A stretch of DNA of 5,399 bases from Rhodoferax sp. Its GTDB lineage: Bacteria > Pseudomonadota > Gammaproteobacteria > Burkholderiales > Burkholderiaceae. Both the position numbers and the translations under genes were made by a program. Shown here piece after piece: positions 1 to 5,399 of this stretch. Within the stretch, counting starts at the first letter, position 1. Each line of letters begins with the position of its first letter. The notes under the pieces were generated by a model that worked only from the letters and a program-made list of their open reading frames with translations, had not been told where the DNA came from and did not search any database. The stretch is from assembly GCA_020048295.1 (NCBI GenBank), contig JAIFMT010000113.1:1-5399 (forward strand), written 5' to 3'.

Positions 1-205
1 TCATTTCGGTGACGAAGGTGATGCCGTCCATGTTGGGCATGTTGACATCACTGATGACCAGGTGAATCTTTTGCCCTGAGAGCTTTTTCAACGCATCCCG
101 GCCGTCGCAGGCCTCAATCACGTCAAACCCGTCATCTGTCAGCGTCATGCTGACCAGCGACCGCATGGAGGCTGAGTCATCGACGACCAATATGGTCTTG
201 CTCAT
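1..205 (-). CDS. CheY-like chemotaxis response regulator (partial, C-terminus off left edge)
   Basis: This is a single-domain receiver of which the first 68 residues are visible. It begins MSKTILVVDDSASMRSLV. The acidic pair is Asp9/Asp10 and the phospho-acceptor is Asp53 in the stretch VISDVNMPNMDG, which is typical of the CheY/PilG type (known for the family). The ATG at 205-203 is preceded by AAGGA with 9 nt spacing (complement of 215-219), which supports this start. The gene begins 21 nt after the stop of the chemotaxis receptor, so the two are very likely cotranscribed. By inference, phosphate from a CheA kinase encoded elsewhere would be transferred to Asp53, and the protein would act on a flagellar motor or another output. 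The rest of the domain, including the conserved Thr/Ser and Lys, is outside the window. An additional C-terminal domain therefore cannot be excluded, although most relatives are about 120 residues. Confidence 0.9.
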   Translation of the reverse strand, partial: MSKTILVVDDSASMRSLVSMTLTDDGFDVIEACDGRDALKKLSGQKIHLVISDVNMPNMDGITFVTEM

Positions 206-226
206 GGTGGTTATTCCTTTGCCAAG

Positions 227-1447
227 TTAGAAAAAAGTCATGTCGGATGCAGTCACCGCGCCTCGGGCCGATGGACCCTGCGTGTCAAATTGCTCGATGG
301 TGGTGTAGGTGCGCTCCAGTTGCGCCACCCATGCCGCAACATCAAAGGGTGCTGGTGCCTCACCGCGCAGCAAACACCCGTCTTGCTGGTTCAAGTGCTC
401 GATCAGCCGCTGAATGTCGGCACAGACCGCCGACAGAATCTGCCCGGTCCGATCCTGAAACTGCAGTTGCACCACCACCGAGCCCACCTTGTCGCGCACT
501 TGCTGGCTGACCTCGGCCATGTGGCGCGACGAATCAGCGAGGCCATTGGCAACGGCGCCAAAGCGCCCCAGCACCGTGCGGATGGTTTCATCGGAACTGC
601 TGGTCAGCGACTCGTTATGGCTCGACATCTGCCTGGCCGTGGCCAAGGCCGACACCATGGCCGTGTTGACCGCTTCGACCTTGTCCTTGATTTTTTTGCC
701 AAGCGAAGCGGACTCGGCCGATAGTCGGCGCACTTCGGTGGCCACCACCGCGAAGCCACGGCCCGATTCGCCGGCGCGCGCCGCCTCAATGGCGGCGTTG
801 AGGGAAATCAGGTTGGTCTGGCGGGCAATTTCACCAACAGCAGTGGCCATCAGTTTGAGATCGTTGGTCACCGCCACCAGTGCCTCGACCTCACGCAACA
901 TGGGTTTCTGGTCTTCCAGTGCGCGGTTCAGACGCACGATCATGGCTTCCAGATCGCTTCGAGACAGCGCCAGAACATTCACAACGCCGCCCTGGTCGGT
1001 ACTACCCACGGCGTCCAGCATGGCCCGCAACTGGGCGCGGATGGCGGCAAAATCGTGCGTCAGCTCCGACCCGGCTGTTTCAGTCTGCTGGCGCACGGTG
1101 TCGATGTGCCGGGACCAACGGGCCAGCGAGGCATCTGCCACCTCGTGCAAACTTCGGGTGTAAAGGCGAGTATCGGCAGCGGCCCTGTGCACCGCCCGCA
1201 GGCCACGGCGTTCCCAAAACGAAAGTGCCCCGGCCAGCAGCAGCAGCAAGGCCGCTGCCACGGCGGCATGCAGGCCAGCGCCAGCTGCCTGCATTGCCCA
1301 AAGGATGCACCCTGCCAGGGCCACCAGCAGCGGGCCGCTACCCGCCGGCAGTTGGCTCGCAGGTGTGCCCTGGCGGTTGTTGGCTTCAACTTGCTGCGCG
1401 GGCGCTCGCGCAAAATTGACTGGTTCCGTCGCCGGAAATTCCTTCAT
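227..1447 (-). CDS. Methyl-accepting chemotaxis protein, membrane-anchored, without periplasmic sensor domain
   Basis: This is a 406-residue receptor/transducer. Residues 1-38 are a polar, Ala/Gln/Pro-rich tail. Residues of about 39-56 and 59-77 form two hydrophobic segments separated by only a few residues, so the protein should form a membrane hairpin with both ends in the cytoplasm. No ligand-binding domain lies between them and no clear HAMP domain is seen. A long helical region follows. The conserved signalling tip lies at about 206-228 and contains [17 protein letters not shown], followed by [14 protein letters not shown], the CheA/CheW contact hallmark of this family. The last 50 residues end in MTFF, and no CheR-tethering pentapeptide is visible. 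I chose the ATG at 1447-1445 because GGGGAGG lies 3 nt upstream. An in-frame TTG at 1489 would add 14 residues but has no good ribosome binding site. The gene is cotranscribed with the CheY-like gene. The ligand is unknown; the architecture suggests cytoplasmic or membrane-state sensing, or input from a partner protein. Confidence 0.9.
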   Translation of the reverse strand: MKEFPATEPVNFARAPAQQVEANNRQGTPASQLPAGSGPLLVALAGCILWAMQAAGAGLHAAVAAALLLLLAGALSFWERRGLRAVHRAAADTRLYTRSLHEVADASLARWSRHIDTVRQQTETAGSELTHDFAAIRAQLRAMLDAVGSTDQGGVVNVLALSRSDLEAMIVRLNRALEDQKPMLREVEALVAVTNDLKLMATAVGEIARQTNLISLNAAIEAARAGESGRGFAVVATEVRRLSAESASLGKKIKDKVEAVNTAMVSALATARQMSSHNESLTSSSDETIRTVLGRFGAVANGLADSSRHMAEVSQQVRDKVGSVVVQLQFQDRTGQILSAVCADIQRLIEHLNQQDGCLLRGEAPAPFDVAAWVAQLERTYTTIEQFDTQGPSARGAVTASDMTFF

Positions 1448-1457
1448 GAGCCTCCCC
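1448..1457 (-). promoter_or_regulatory. Ribosome binding site deciding the receptor start
   Basis: The minus strand reads GGGGAGG CTC ATG, a near-perfect anti-16S match only 3 nt before the ATG at 1447. The spacing is tight but the match is strong. It favours this start over the in-frame TTG at 1489. Confidence 0.6.
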
Positions 1458-1474
1458 GGCAGTGTGAAAGATGG

Positions 1475-1491
1475 GGTTGAAAAAATCAACC
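1475..1491 (-). promoter_or_regulatory. Hairpin in the leader of the chemotaxis receptor gene
   Basis: The plus strand reads GGTTGA-AAAAA-TCAACC, a perfect 6-bp stem with a 5-nt loop. In the minus-strand mRNA the loop is U5. A slightly longer alternative stem with outer ATGG/CCAT pairing and a 2-nt bulge is also possible. It lies 28-44 nt upstream of the receptor ATG and just before its ribosome binding site, so it could affect translation or mRNA stability. That role is inference; a 6-bp stem can arise by chance. Confidence 0.3.
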
Positions 1492-1604
1492 ATGAGACGC
1501 TTCGTCGCTAAGCGCCCATCTTCCCCGAGCCACCCGGGCTGCACTATCAGGCAATGCTGGTTTGGTTATAGGGAAATGCTGATTGGGGGTCGGTATTGCC
1601 CTGC

Positions 1605-1618
1605 CCGTGCCGGCACGG
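1605..1618. repeat. 14-bp perfect palindrome in the intergenic region
   Basis: CCGTGCCGGCACGG is its own reverse complement. It lies about 160 bp upstream of the receptor ATG and 36 bp beyond the stop of the HTH remnant. It could be a protein-binding site, or the stem of a hairpin left downstream of the decayed regulator; no T-tract follows on either strand, so it is not a typical intrinsic terminator. In GC-rich DNA such a palindrome is only mildly improbable. Confidence 0.3.
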
Positions 1619-1653
1619 CCATTGGCCCCGGTTTTGGCTGCACCGTGGGCGCT

Positions 1654-1797
1654 TCAACCCAGCAAGCGTGCCTTATGGGTGCTGACGGTTTTGTGGCTGA
1701 TGCTCAGTTGCGCGGAGATGGCGTTGACGCTCTGGCCAATCGTCAGCTCCAGCTTCAGGCGCTGCGGATCGGCACCGGTTGAGATGCGGCCAAGGTG
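1654..1797 (-). pseudogene. Remnant of a LuxR/NarL-type response-regulator HTH domain
   Basis: The minus-strand frame ending at TGA 1656-1654 reads IGQSVNAISAQLSISHKTV, then STHKARLLG and stop. This closely matches the HTH of the intact regulator at 2760-3392 (TGQTVNAIAAQLSISNKTV STHKTHLL). Weaker similarity extends upstream to about 1797. The frame stays open to 1839, but there is no receiver domain, no credible start codon and no ribosome binding site. After THKARLL the remnant jumps directly to the final Gly and stop, missing the 21 residues that form the last helix in the intact protein. At DNA level 1659-1740 matches 2828-2909 at about 71 of 82 positions by hand alignment, and 1651-1666 matches the 3' end of the intact gene (2757-2772) at 15 of 16. 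I read it as a non-functional relic of a sister gene or partial duplication. A short expressed peptide cannot be fully excluded. Confidence 0.75.
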
Positions 1798-1821
1798 GGT
1801 CAAAGTGAATTGGCTGGCATT

Positions 1822-1851
1822 TTGTGACCACAATCTTCGTCACAATGTAAT
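1822..1851 (+). promoter_or_regulatory. Probable promoter and operator of the toxin-antitoxin operon
   Basis: A perfect inverted repeat TTGTGAC-N10-GTCACAA spans 1822-1845. Nested in it is a shorter repeat, TTGTG-AC-CACAA (1822-1833), so CACAAT also occurs as a direct repeat 12 bp apart (1829-1834 and 1841-1846). The same DNA fits a sigma-70 promoter: TTGTGA (1822-1827, 4 of 6) and TGTAAT (1846-1851, 5 of 6) with an 18-bp spacer, which would place transcription start near 1858, about 25 nt before the antitoxin ATG. Phd/YefM-family antitoxins are known to repress their own operons by binding palindromes over the promoter, so this arrangement fits autoregulation. Binding is inferred. Confidence 0.55.
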
Positions 1852-1882
1852 ATGTGGGCCTATTTAAACCTTGGGGTACGCC

Positions 1883-2188
1883 ATGCAAGTCTCGATACGC
1901 GAACTCAAAGCCAACCCGGCGCGCGCCATTGCCGCCATTCGCCCGGGTGAACCGGTGCAGATCACCTCGCACCGCAAGGTGGTGGCCGAACTGGTGTTGC
2001 CGATCAACAAACCAGCACCACCCAAAGTGCTCAGCGATGAAGAAGCGATGCAGCGGCTGGTTGATGCTGGCTATATTGCCCAACTGCCGTCGCAGCCCTT
2101 GCGTTTGCCCAAGCCGGTGGTTTTCCCGCCCGACCCCAACGGCCAAACCATGAGTGACCTGGTGATTGAACTGCGGGGTCCCAAGTGA
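1883..2188 (+). CDS. Phd/YefM-family antitoxin of a type II toxin-antitoxin pair
   Basis: This 101-residue protein begins MQVSIRELKANPARAIAAI and continues RPGEPVQITSHRKVVAELV, the usual Phd/YefM N-terminal fold: a short strand, the helix with 'REL..NP', then the 'G.PV.IT..RKVVAELV' strands. That domain forms the DNA-binding dimer in the family. The remainder (about residues 45-101, Pro-rich, ending MSDLVIELRGPK) would be the flexible toxin-binding tail. The ATG at 1883 is preceded by GGGG with 6 nt spacing; an in-frame TTG at 1871 would add four residues but overlaps that ribosome binding site. The stop codon overlaps the toxin's GTG start (GTGA), so translation is probably coupled. Its expected role is to neutralise the PIN toxin by masking its active site and to repress the operon from the upstream inverted repeat. 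Confidence 0.88.
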   Translation: MQVSIRELKANPARAIAAIRPGEPVQITSHRKVVAELVLPINKPAPPKVLSDEEAMQRLVDAGYIAQLPSQPLRLPKPVVFPPDPNGQTMSDLVIELRGPK

Positions 2189-2616
2189 TCCTGTTTTGCG
2201 ACACCTCAGCCTTGATGAAGCTTTTTGTGCAGGAACAGCACAGCGCCAGCATGCAAGCGGCATTTCAGTCCGCCAGCCGAATCGTTGTCAGCCAGTTGAC
2301 CTGGGTCGAGATGTGCGCGGCGCTGGCTCTCAAGCAGCGTACACGGCAAATTGATGCACCACAAGCGGCTCAAGCCTTGCAGGAATTGCATCAGGAATGG
2401 GGCGGCTACAGCCAGCTTGCCGTCGATAGTCTCCTCATCACAAGTGCTGGCGACCTCGCCCAAACCTTCGGCCTGCGCGCCTACGACAGCCTGCAACTGG
2501 CCAGCGTCTTGCGCGTCCATAACCAGGTCGGGGCCACCATGGCGTTTTGCTGCTTTGACAAACAGCTCAACGCAGCCGCCGTGGCTTTGGGCATCGGCAA
2601 TGGACAGCGGATATGA
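2185..2616 (+). CDS. PIN-domain (VapC-like) ribonuclease toxin
   Basis: This 143-residue protein is a complete PIN domain. The four acidic metal-binding positions expected for the family are present: Asp6 (LFCDTSALMKLF), Glu42 (TWVEMCAAL), Asp101 (LRAYDSLQLA) and Asp125 (CFDKQLN). PIN toxins are Mg/Mn-dependent endoribonucleases that usually cut tRNA or rRNA; the target here cannot be read from sequence. The start is GTG at 2185, overlapping the antitoxin stop by 4 bp, with GGGG 6 nt upstream. The next in-frame ATG (residue 11) would remove Asp6 and is rejected. All catalytic residues are intact and there is no frameshift, so the toxin should be active unless bound by its antitoxin. A Phd/YefM-type antitoxin with a PIN toxin is a known pairing. 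Confidence 0.9.
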   Translation: MILFCDTSALMKLFVQEQHSASMQAAFQSASRIVVSQLTWVEMCAALALKQRTRQIDAPQAAQALQELHQEWGGYSQLAVDSLLITSAGDLAQTFGLRAYDSLQLASVLRVHNQVGATMAFCCFDKQLNAAAVALGIGNGQRI

Positions 2617-2634
2617 CCGCGGGACCAACGGTCA
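2614..2634 (+). terminator. Hairpin at the toxin stop codon (weak terminator candidate)
   Basis: TGACCG (2614-2619) and CGGTCA (2629-2634) form a perfect 6-bp stem with a 9-nt loop. The stem begins at the toxin's TGA stop. No T-run follows, so this is at best a weak or factor-assisted terminator, or an mRNA-stabilising structure. Confidence 0.25.
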
Positions 2635-2664
2635 GCACGCGGCCTCTTTGCCATGGCTAACAAA

Positions 2665-2720
2665 TTTGACCTCTAGCCCTTATGGAATATGTGCTTTCAG
2701 CTATATTAACTGCAGCTAAT
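2665..2720. repeat. Probable dispersed intergenic repeat (Comamonadaceae type)
   Basis: The spacer between the convergent toxin and regulator genes contains CCTCTAGCCCTTAT (2670-2683) and, 15 bp on, CAGCTAT (2699-2705). This resembles, from memory, a short repeat abundant between genes in Comamonadaceae, with a core like CTCTAGCGCTTAT, a short inverted arm and CAGCTAT. Here the inner arms GCCCTTAT (2676-2683) and ATATGTGC (2687-2694) pair at 6 of 8 positions, so this copy is degenerate. Next to it ATTAACTGCAGCTAAT (2705-2720) is a palindrome with one mismatched pair. It lies where a terminator for both genes would be expected. The family link needs a genome search. Confidence 0.45.
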
Positions 2721-2759
2721 CGGTTTGCTCTGAAGGTTTCGACTGGCTGTCACGTGGCT

Positions 2760-3392
2760 TCAGCCCAGCAAGCCGTGCTGCATGGCGTAGCGCATCAGCT
2801 CGGCCATGCTGGTCAGATTGAGCTTTTCCAGCAAGTGCGTCTTGTGGGTGCTGACGGTTTTGTTGCTGATGCTCAGTTGCGCCGCGATGGCGTTGACGGT
2901 TTGGCCGGTGATCAGCAGGCGAAAGACTTGCAGCTCGCGGTCCGACAGCCGGGCGTGCGGCGGCCGCTCAGCCGTAGAAGTGGCATCAAACGCCATGCGC
3001 TCAGCAATGCCTGGATCAATGTACTTGCCGTGCGCCGCCACCTTGCGCACTGCCGCCAGCAAGATGTCAGGCTCGCAGTCTTTGGTGATGTAGCCGCTGG
3101 CCCCGGCCTTGAGCATGCGCGATGCCACCAGCGGCTCGTTGTGCATGCTGAACACCAAAATCGGCAGCTCAGGCTGGTGCGCCTTGACCCGCGCAATCAA
3201 ATCGGTGCCGCTGATGCCGGGCATGTTCAGGTCGAGCAGCAGCAAATCAATCGGCTGTTGGCGCAAGCGCTCCAGTACCTCGGCACCGCAGGTGGCCTCA
3301 CCGGCCACCTGCATGTCGGGGTCCAGCGCAATGAGCTGCTTCAAGCCACCGCGCACGATGGCATGGTCATCGGCAATCAGCAGGCGGATCAT
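2760..3392 (-). CDS. NarL/FixJ-family response regulator
   Basis: This 210-residue regulator has the standard two-domain layout and normal length. The receiver (about 1-118) has the acidic pair Asp8/Asp9, phospho-acceptor Asp54 (LLLLDLNMPG), switch Ser82 and Lys104 (GYITKD). The C-terminal LuxR-type HTH (about 147-205) reads LSDRELQVFRLLITGQTVNA, followed by IAAQLSISNKTVSTHKTHLL. The ATG overlaps the kinase stop (ATGA, 3392-3389), and AGGAG lies 5 nt upstream inside the kinase gene, so translation is coupled. It is expected to be phosphorylated by the adjacent kinase, dimerise and bind promoter DNA; target genes are unknown. Two copies of CCAGCAAG lie in its 3' end (2765-2772 and 2828-2835), 63 bp apart, and match the deletion seen in the remnant at 1654-1797. 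Confidence 0.93.
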   Translation of the reverse strand: MIRLLIADDHAIVRGGLKQLIALDPDMQVAGEATCGAEVLERLRQQPIDLLLLDLNMPGISGTDLIARVKAHQPELPILVFSMHNEPLVASRMLKAGASGYITKDCEPDILLAAVRKVAAHGKYIDPGIAERMAFDATSTAERPPHARLSDRELQVFRLLITGQTVNAIAAQLSISNKTVSTHKTHLLEKLNLTSMAELMRYAMQHGLLG

Positions 3393-5399
3393 GCCGGCTC
3401 CTGGGCCGCGTCGGCATCGAGTGGAATCACCACCGCAATACCGGTGCCCTGCCCGGGCGTGCTGGTGACTTCAACCTGCCCACCCAGGGCCAGCACCCGT
3501 TCGCGCATGCCCAGCAAGCCCAGCGAGCCACTTAGAACCACCGCCGCCAGATCAAAGCCGATGCCGTTGTCGTGCACTTCCAGGCAGAGTTCATTGCCCT
3601 GCCGCACCAGGCTGACGTTGACCTGGCTGGCCTGAGCGTATTTGCTGATGTTGGTCAGCGACTCCTGCACGATACGGAAAACCACCACCGCTCGGCTGGC
3701 ATCAAACACCAGGGGTTCAATTGGCGCCTGCAGTTCACACACCACACCACCGCGCCGGGTAAATTCCTGACACAACCACTGCATGGCCGGCACCAGCCCC
3801 ATGTCCAGCACCGCCGGACGCAGACTGGTTGCCACATGGCGCACGCCCTGGATGGCCCGGTCCACTTGAACTTTCATACCCTTGAGCCCATCCAGCAGGT
3901 CGGGCACCTGGCCAGCATGGCGAATGATGGCCAGCGACAGGTCCATGCGCAGTGCCGTCAATACCTGTCCCAGCTCGTCGTGGACTTCGCGCGCAATGTG
4001 GCGCTTTTCTTGTTCCAACCGCGACTCGTTGAGCGCCACCAGGCGGCGCAATTGCTGGCGCGACTGCGTCAGGTGGCGGTTGAGTTCAAGCATGGCCGCT
4101 TCAGAGCGCTTGCGCTCGCTGAGGTCAAAGTGGGTGCCAATGTAGTGGCTCACCGCACCATCAATGCCACTGACGGCGGTGATGGTCAGCCATTTCGGGT
4201 AAACGCTGCCGTCCTTGTGGCGGTCCCAGACTTCACCCTGCCAGCTTCCCGCACTGCGCACGGTATCCCATAACTGGCGATAAAAATCCGGGCCGTGCTG
4301 CCCCGATTGCAGCAACCGCGGGGTTTGCCCAATGGCATCAGCGGCCGTGTAGCCGGTGACCTCGGTAAAAGCCCGGTTGACGCGCAGGATCACCGAGTGG
4401 GCATCGGTGATCATCATGGCTTCTTGCGACTCAAACGCCGCCGCTGCAATGCGCTGGTCTTCTTCGGCCTGCCGGCGCTCTGTGATGTCACGGGCCACCA
4501 CGCAGGCCCCCGTGAAGTTGCCTGACCCATCGTATTGAAAGCGGGCGTTGTCTTCGCGCCAGATGTAGTGGCCCAGCCGATGCCGGATGCGGTACACAAA
4601 TAACTGGTCGGTCTGTTGGGAGGAAATCACCTGCTTGACCTGCGCCACCAGGGCATCGCGGTCCTGCGCATGAACCCGTTCAAAAATCAGCGCGAGCGAA
4701 ACGCCAAGCTCTTCTGCCTCGGTGTAGCCAAATTGCTTCACATAAGACGGTGAAATATAGTTAACTTGCAGGTCGGCATCAAAAATCACAATGCCATCCG
4801 ACGTGTTGTTAGCCACCAGCCTGAATTTGTGTTCGCTGGCTTCTTTGGCCGCCTGCTCCATTTGCCGGCGCTCAGTGATGTCCCGGCAGGCCCCATACAG
4901 GCGGCCATCGGCCAGCATGGTGGCATTGAGCTCGACGCAGACGGTACTGCCATCGCTGCGCATGAGGTACGGCTCATAACGCAAGTGGCCGGTTTCCAGC
5001 AGTTGCTGGAGAAAACGCTGCGTTTGCGGCAGGTCTTCTGCCGGCGTGATGTCTGGAATACCCATCTGCAACAGTTGTTCACGGCTGAACCCCAACAACT
5101 GCGTGGCCATGGCGTTGACGTACTGGTAGCGCCCGCTGGCATCAGTGATGAAGACGGCATCCGAAGCCCCATCCAGAATGGCTTGGGTATCGGCTTCGCT
5201 GCGAATCAAACGCGCTTCAAGACGCTTGCGTGACGTGATGTCGCTGAGCACGATGCGGATCACTGCGGCACCGTCGTCGCCGGTGGCGGCAATGGCTTGC
5301 AGGTTGGTCCAAATCGCCTGGCCGTCGGGCTGGCGCAGGCGCAGCTCGGCGCTTTGTGCATGGCCGCTGGCCAGCGCCTCCCGGCACAACAGGTAGTAG
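3389..5399 (-). CDS. Multi-PAS HisKA_3 sensor histidine kinase (5' end off right edge)
   Basis: The frame is open to the window edge; about 669 residues are visible. Residue numbers here count from the TTG at 5389. Domains in order: the end of one PAS domain (to about 50, closing with SDITSRKR); PAS at about 66-172 (closing RDITERRQ); PAS at about 187-302 (again RDITERRQ); PAS at about 312-426 (closing FDLSERKR); a coiled-coil linker (429-460); HisKA_3 dimerisation domain with His470 in REVHDELGQ; and a HATPase_c domain with Asn580 (ESLTNISKY), DNGIGFD at 607-613 and GLLGMRERV at 624-632. The protein ends at 666. All catalytic boxes are intact. No membrane segment is present in the visible part, so it looks cytoplasmic, though the missing N-terminus could hold one. 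The fourth PAS lacks the LOV cysteine, so flavin photochemistry is not supported. The stop overlaps the regulator start, making the two an obvious cognate pair. The signal is unknown. Confidence 0.93.
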   Translation of the reverse strand, partial: YYLLCREALASGHAQSAELRLRQPDGQAIWTNLQAIAATGDDGAAVIRIVLSDITSRKRLEARLIRSEADTQAILDGASDAVFITDASGRYQYVNAMATQLLGFSREQLLQMGIPDITPAEDLPQTQRFLQQLLETGHLRYEPYLMRSDGSTVCVELNATMLADGRLYGACRDITERRQMEQAAKEASEHKFRLVANNTSDGIVIFDADLQVNYISPSYVKQFGYTEAEELGVSLALIFERVHAQDRDALVAQVKQVISSQQTDQLFVYRIRHRLGHYIWREDNARFQYDGSGNFTGACVVARDITERRQAEEDQRIAAAAFESQEAMMITDAHSVILRVNRAFTEVTGYTAADAIGQTPRLLQSGQHGPDFYRQLWDTVRSAGSWQGEVWDRHKDGSVYPKWLTITAVSGIDGAVSHYIGTHFDLSERKRSEAAMLELNRHLTQSRQQLRRLVALNESRLEQEKRHIAREVHDELGQVLTALRMDLSLAIIRHAGQVPDLLDGLKGMKVQVDRAIQGVRHVATSLRPAVLDMGLVPAMQWLCQEFTRRGGVVCELQAPIEPLVFDASRAVVVFRIVQESLTNISKYAQASQVNVSLVRQGNELCLEVHDNGIGFDLAAVVLSGSLGLLGMRERVLALGGQVEVTSTPGQGTGIAVVIPLDADAAQEPA

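Larger units (their letters stand above)
1448..1882. other. Intergenic region with divergent leaders and a decayed gene fragment
   Basis: No intact gene is supported between the receptor start and the antitoxin start. The left part (1448-1653) holds the receptor's leader, a hairpin and a GC-rich palindrome. A TATAAC hexamer on the minus strand (1565-1570) could be a -10 box, but I find no convincing -35 partner and no FliA or sigma-54 consensus for the receptor. The middle (1654-1797) is a LuxR-type HTH remnant. The right part (1822-1882) holds the toxin-antitoxin promoter and operator. Confidence 0.6.

Noticed and set aside
489..1163. Long open frame on the plus strand opposite the chemotaxis receptor
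   Set aside because: It lies wholly antisense to a clear receptor gene, shows no recognisable domain, and is the kind of Ser/Arg-rich shadow expected in GC-rich DNA.
1490..1653. FliA (sigma-28) or sigma-54 promoter for the chemotaxis unit
   Set aside because: I looked on the minus strand for TAAAG/GCCGATAA-like or TGGCAC/TTGC-like pairs and found none with correct spacing; only a lone TATAAC hexamer is present.
1673..2263. 196-codon open frame on the minus strand across the toxin-antitoxin genes
   Set aside because: It overlaps the antitoxin and part of the toxin in antisense and reads the HTH remnant out of frame. The correct remnant frame is the one ending at 1654.
1651..2909. Insertion sequence or transposon carrying the toxin-antitoxin genes
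   Set aside because: There is no transposase or integrase and no terminal inverted repeats; the flanking repeats are regulator coding sequence.
2682..3635. 317-codon open frame on the plus strand
   Set aside because: It is antisense to the intact response regulator and the end of the kinase, both of which have complete catalytic motifs; its start lies in the intergenic repeat without a good ribosome binding site.
3572..4273. 233-codon open frame on the plus strand
   Set aside because: It is antisense to the kinase catalytic region, with a His/Gln-rich composition typical of a shadow frame and no domain.
4116..4464. Possible LOV photosensor in the fourth PAS domain of the kinase
   Set aside because: The flanking sequence resembles LOV-like PAS domains, but the position of the reactive cysteine reads GQTPRLLQ with no Cys, so light sensing is not supported.

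Overview
The window is GC-rich bacterial DNA. Its gene content (chemotaxis receptor with CheY, PAS-rich HisKA_3 kinase with NarL-type regulator, Phd/VapC-like toxin-antitoxin pair) and an intergenic repeat I recognise from memory fit a betaproteobacterium, probably Burkholderiales/Comamonadaceae (Rhodoferax-like). That assignment is inference. No rRNA, tRNA, CRISPR array or insertion sequence was found.

Layout. (1) Positions 1-1447, minus strand: a two-gene chemotaxis unit made of a small membrane-anchored methyl-accepting protein without a periplasmic sensor domain, followed 21 nt later by a CheY-like receiver cut by the left edge. (2) Positions 1448-1882: a gap of about 435 bp with no intact gene. 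It holds the leader of the chemotaxis unit (a hairpin beside the start), a 14-bp palindrome, a decayed fragment of a LuxR/NarL-type HTH regulator, and the promoter/operator of the next operon. (3) Positions 1883-2616, plus strand: a type II toxin-antitoxin operon with a Phd/YefM-family antitoxin and a PIN-domain (VapC-like) toxin, overlapping by 4 bp (GTGA). (4) Positions 2617-2759: a convergent intergenic spacer with a hairpin at the toxin stop codon and a probable dispersed intergenic repeat. (5) Positions 2760-5399, minus strand: a two-component operon. A multi-PAS, apparently soluble HisKA_3 sensor kinase (5' end beyond the window) overlaps by 4 bp (ATGA) a NarL/FixJ response regulator.

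How the genes relate. The kinase would sense an unknown, probably cytoplasmic, cue through at least four PAS domains and phosphorylate the downstream regulator at Asp54, which would bind DNA through its C-terminal HTH. The chemotaxis pair would feed into a CheA/CheW array encoded elsewhere. The toxin-antitoxin operon sits between the intact regulator and a second, truncated copy of its HTH coding region in the same orientation. The most notable observation is that this second copy looks like the 3' end of a sister regulator that lost exactly 63 bp (21 codons) between two 8-bp direct repeats still visible in the intact gene. I see no clearly new multi-gene system here.
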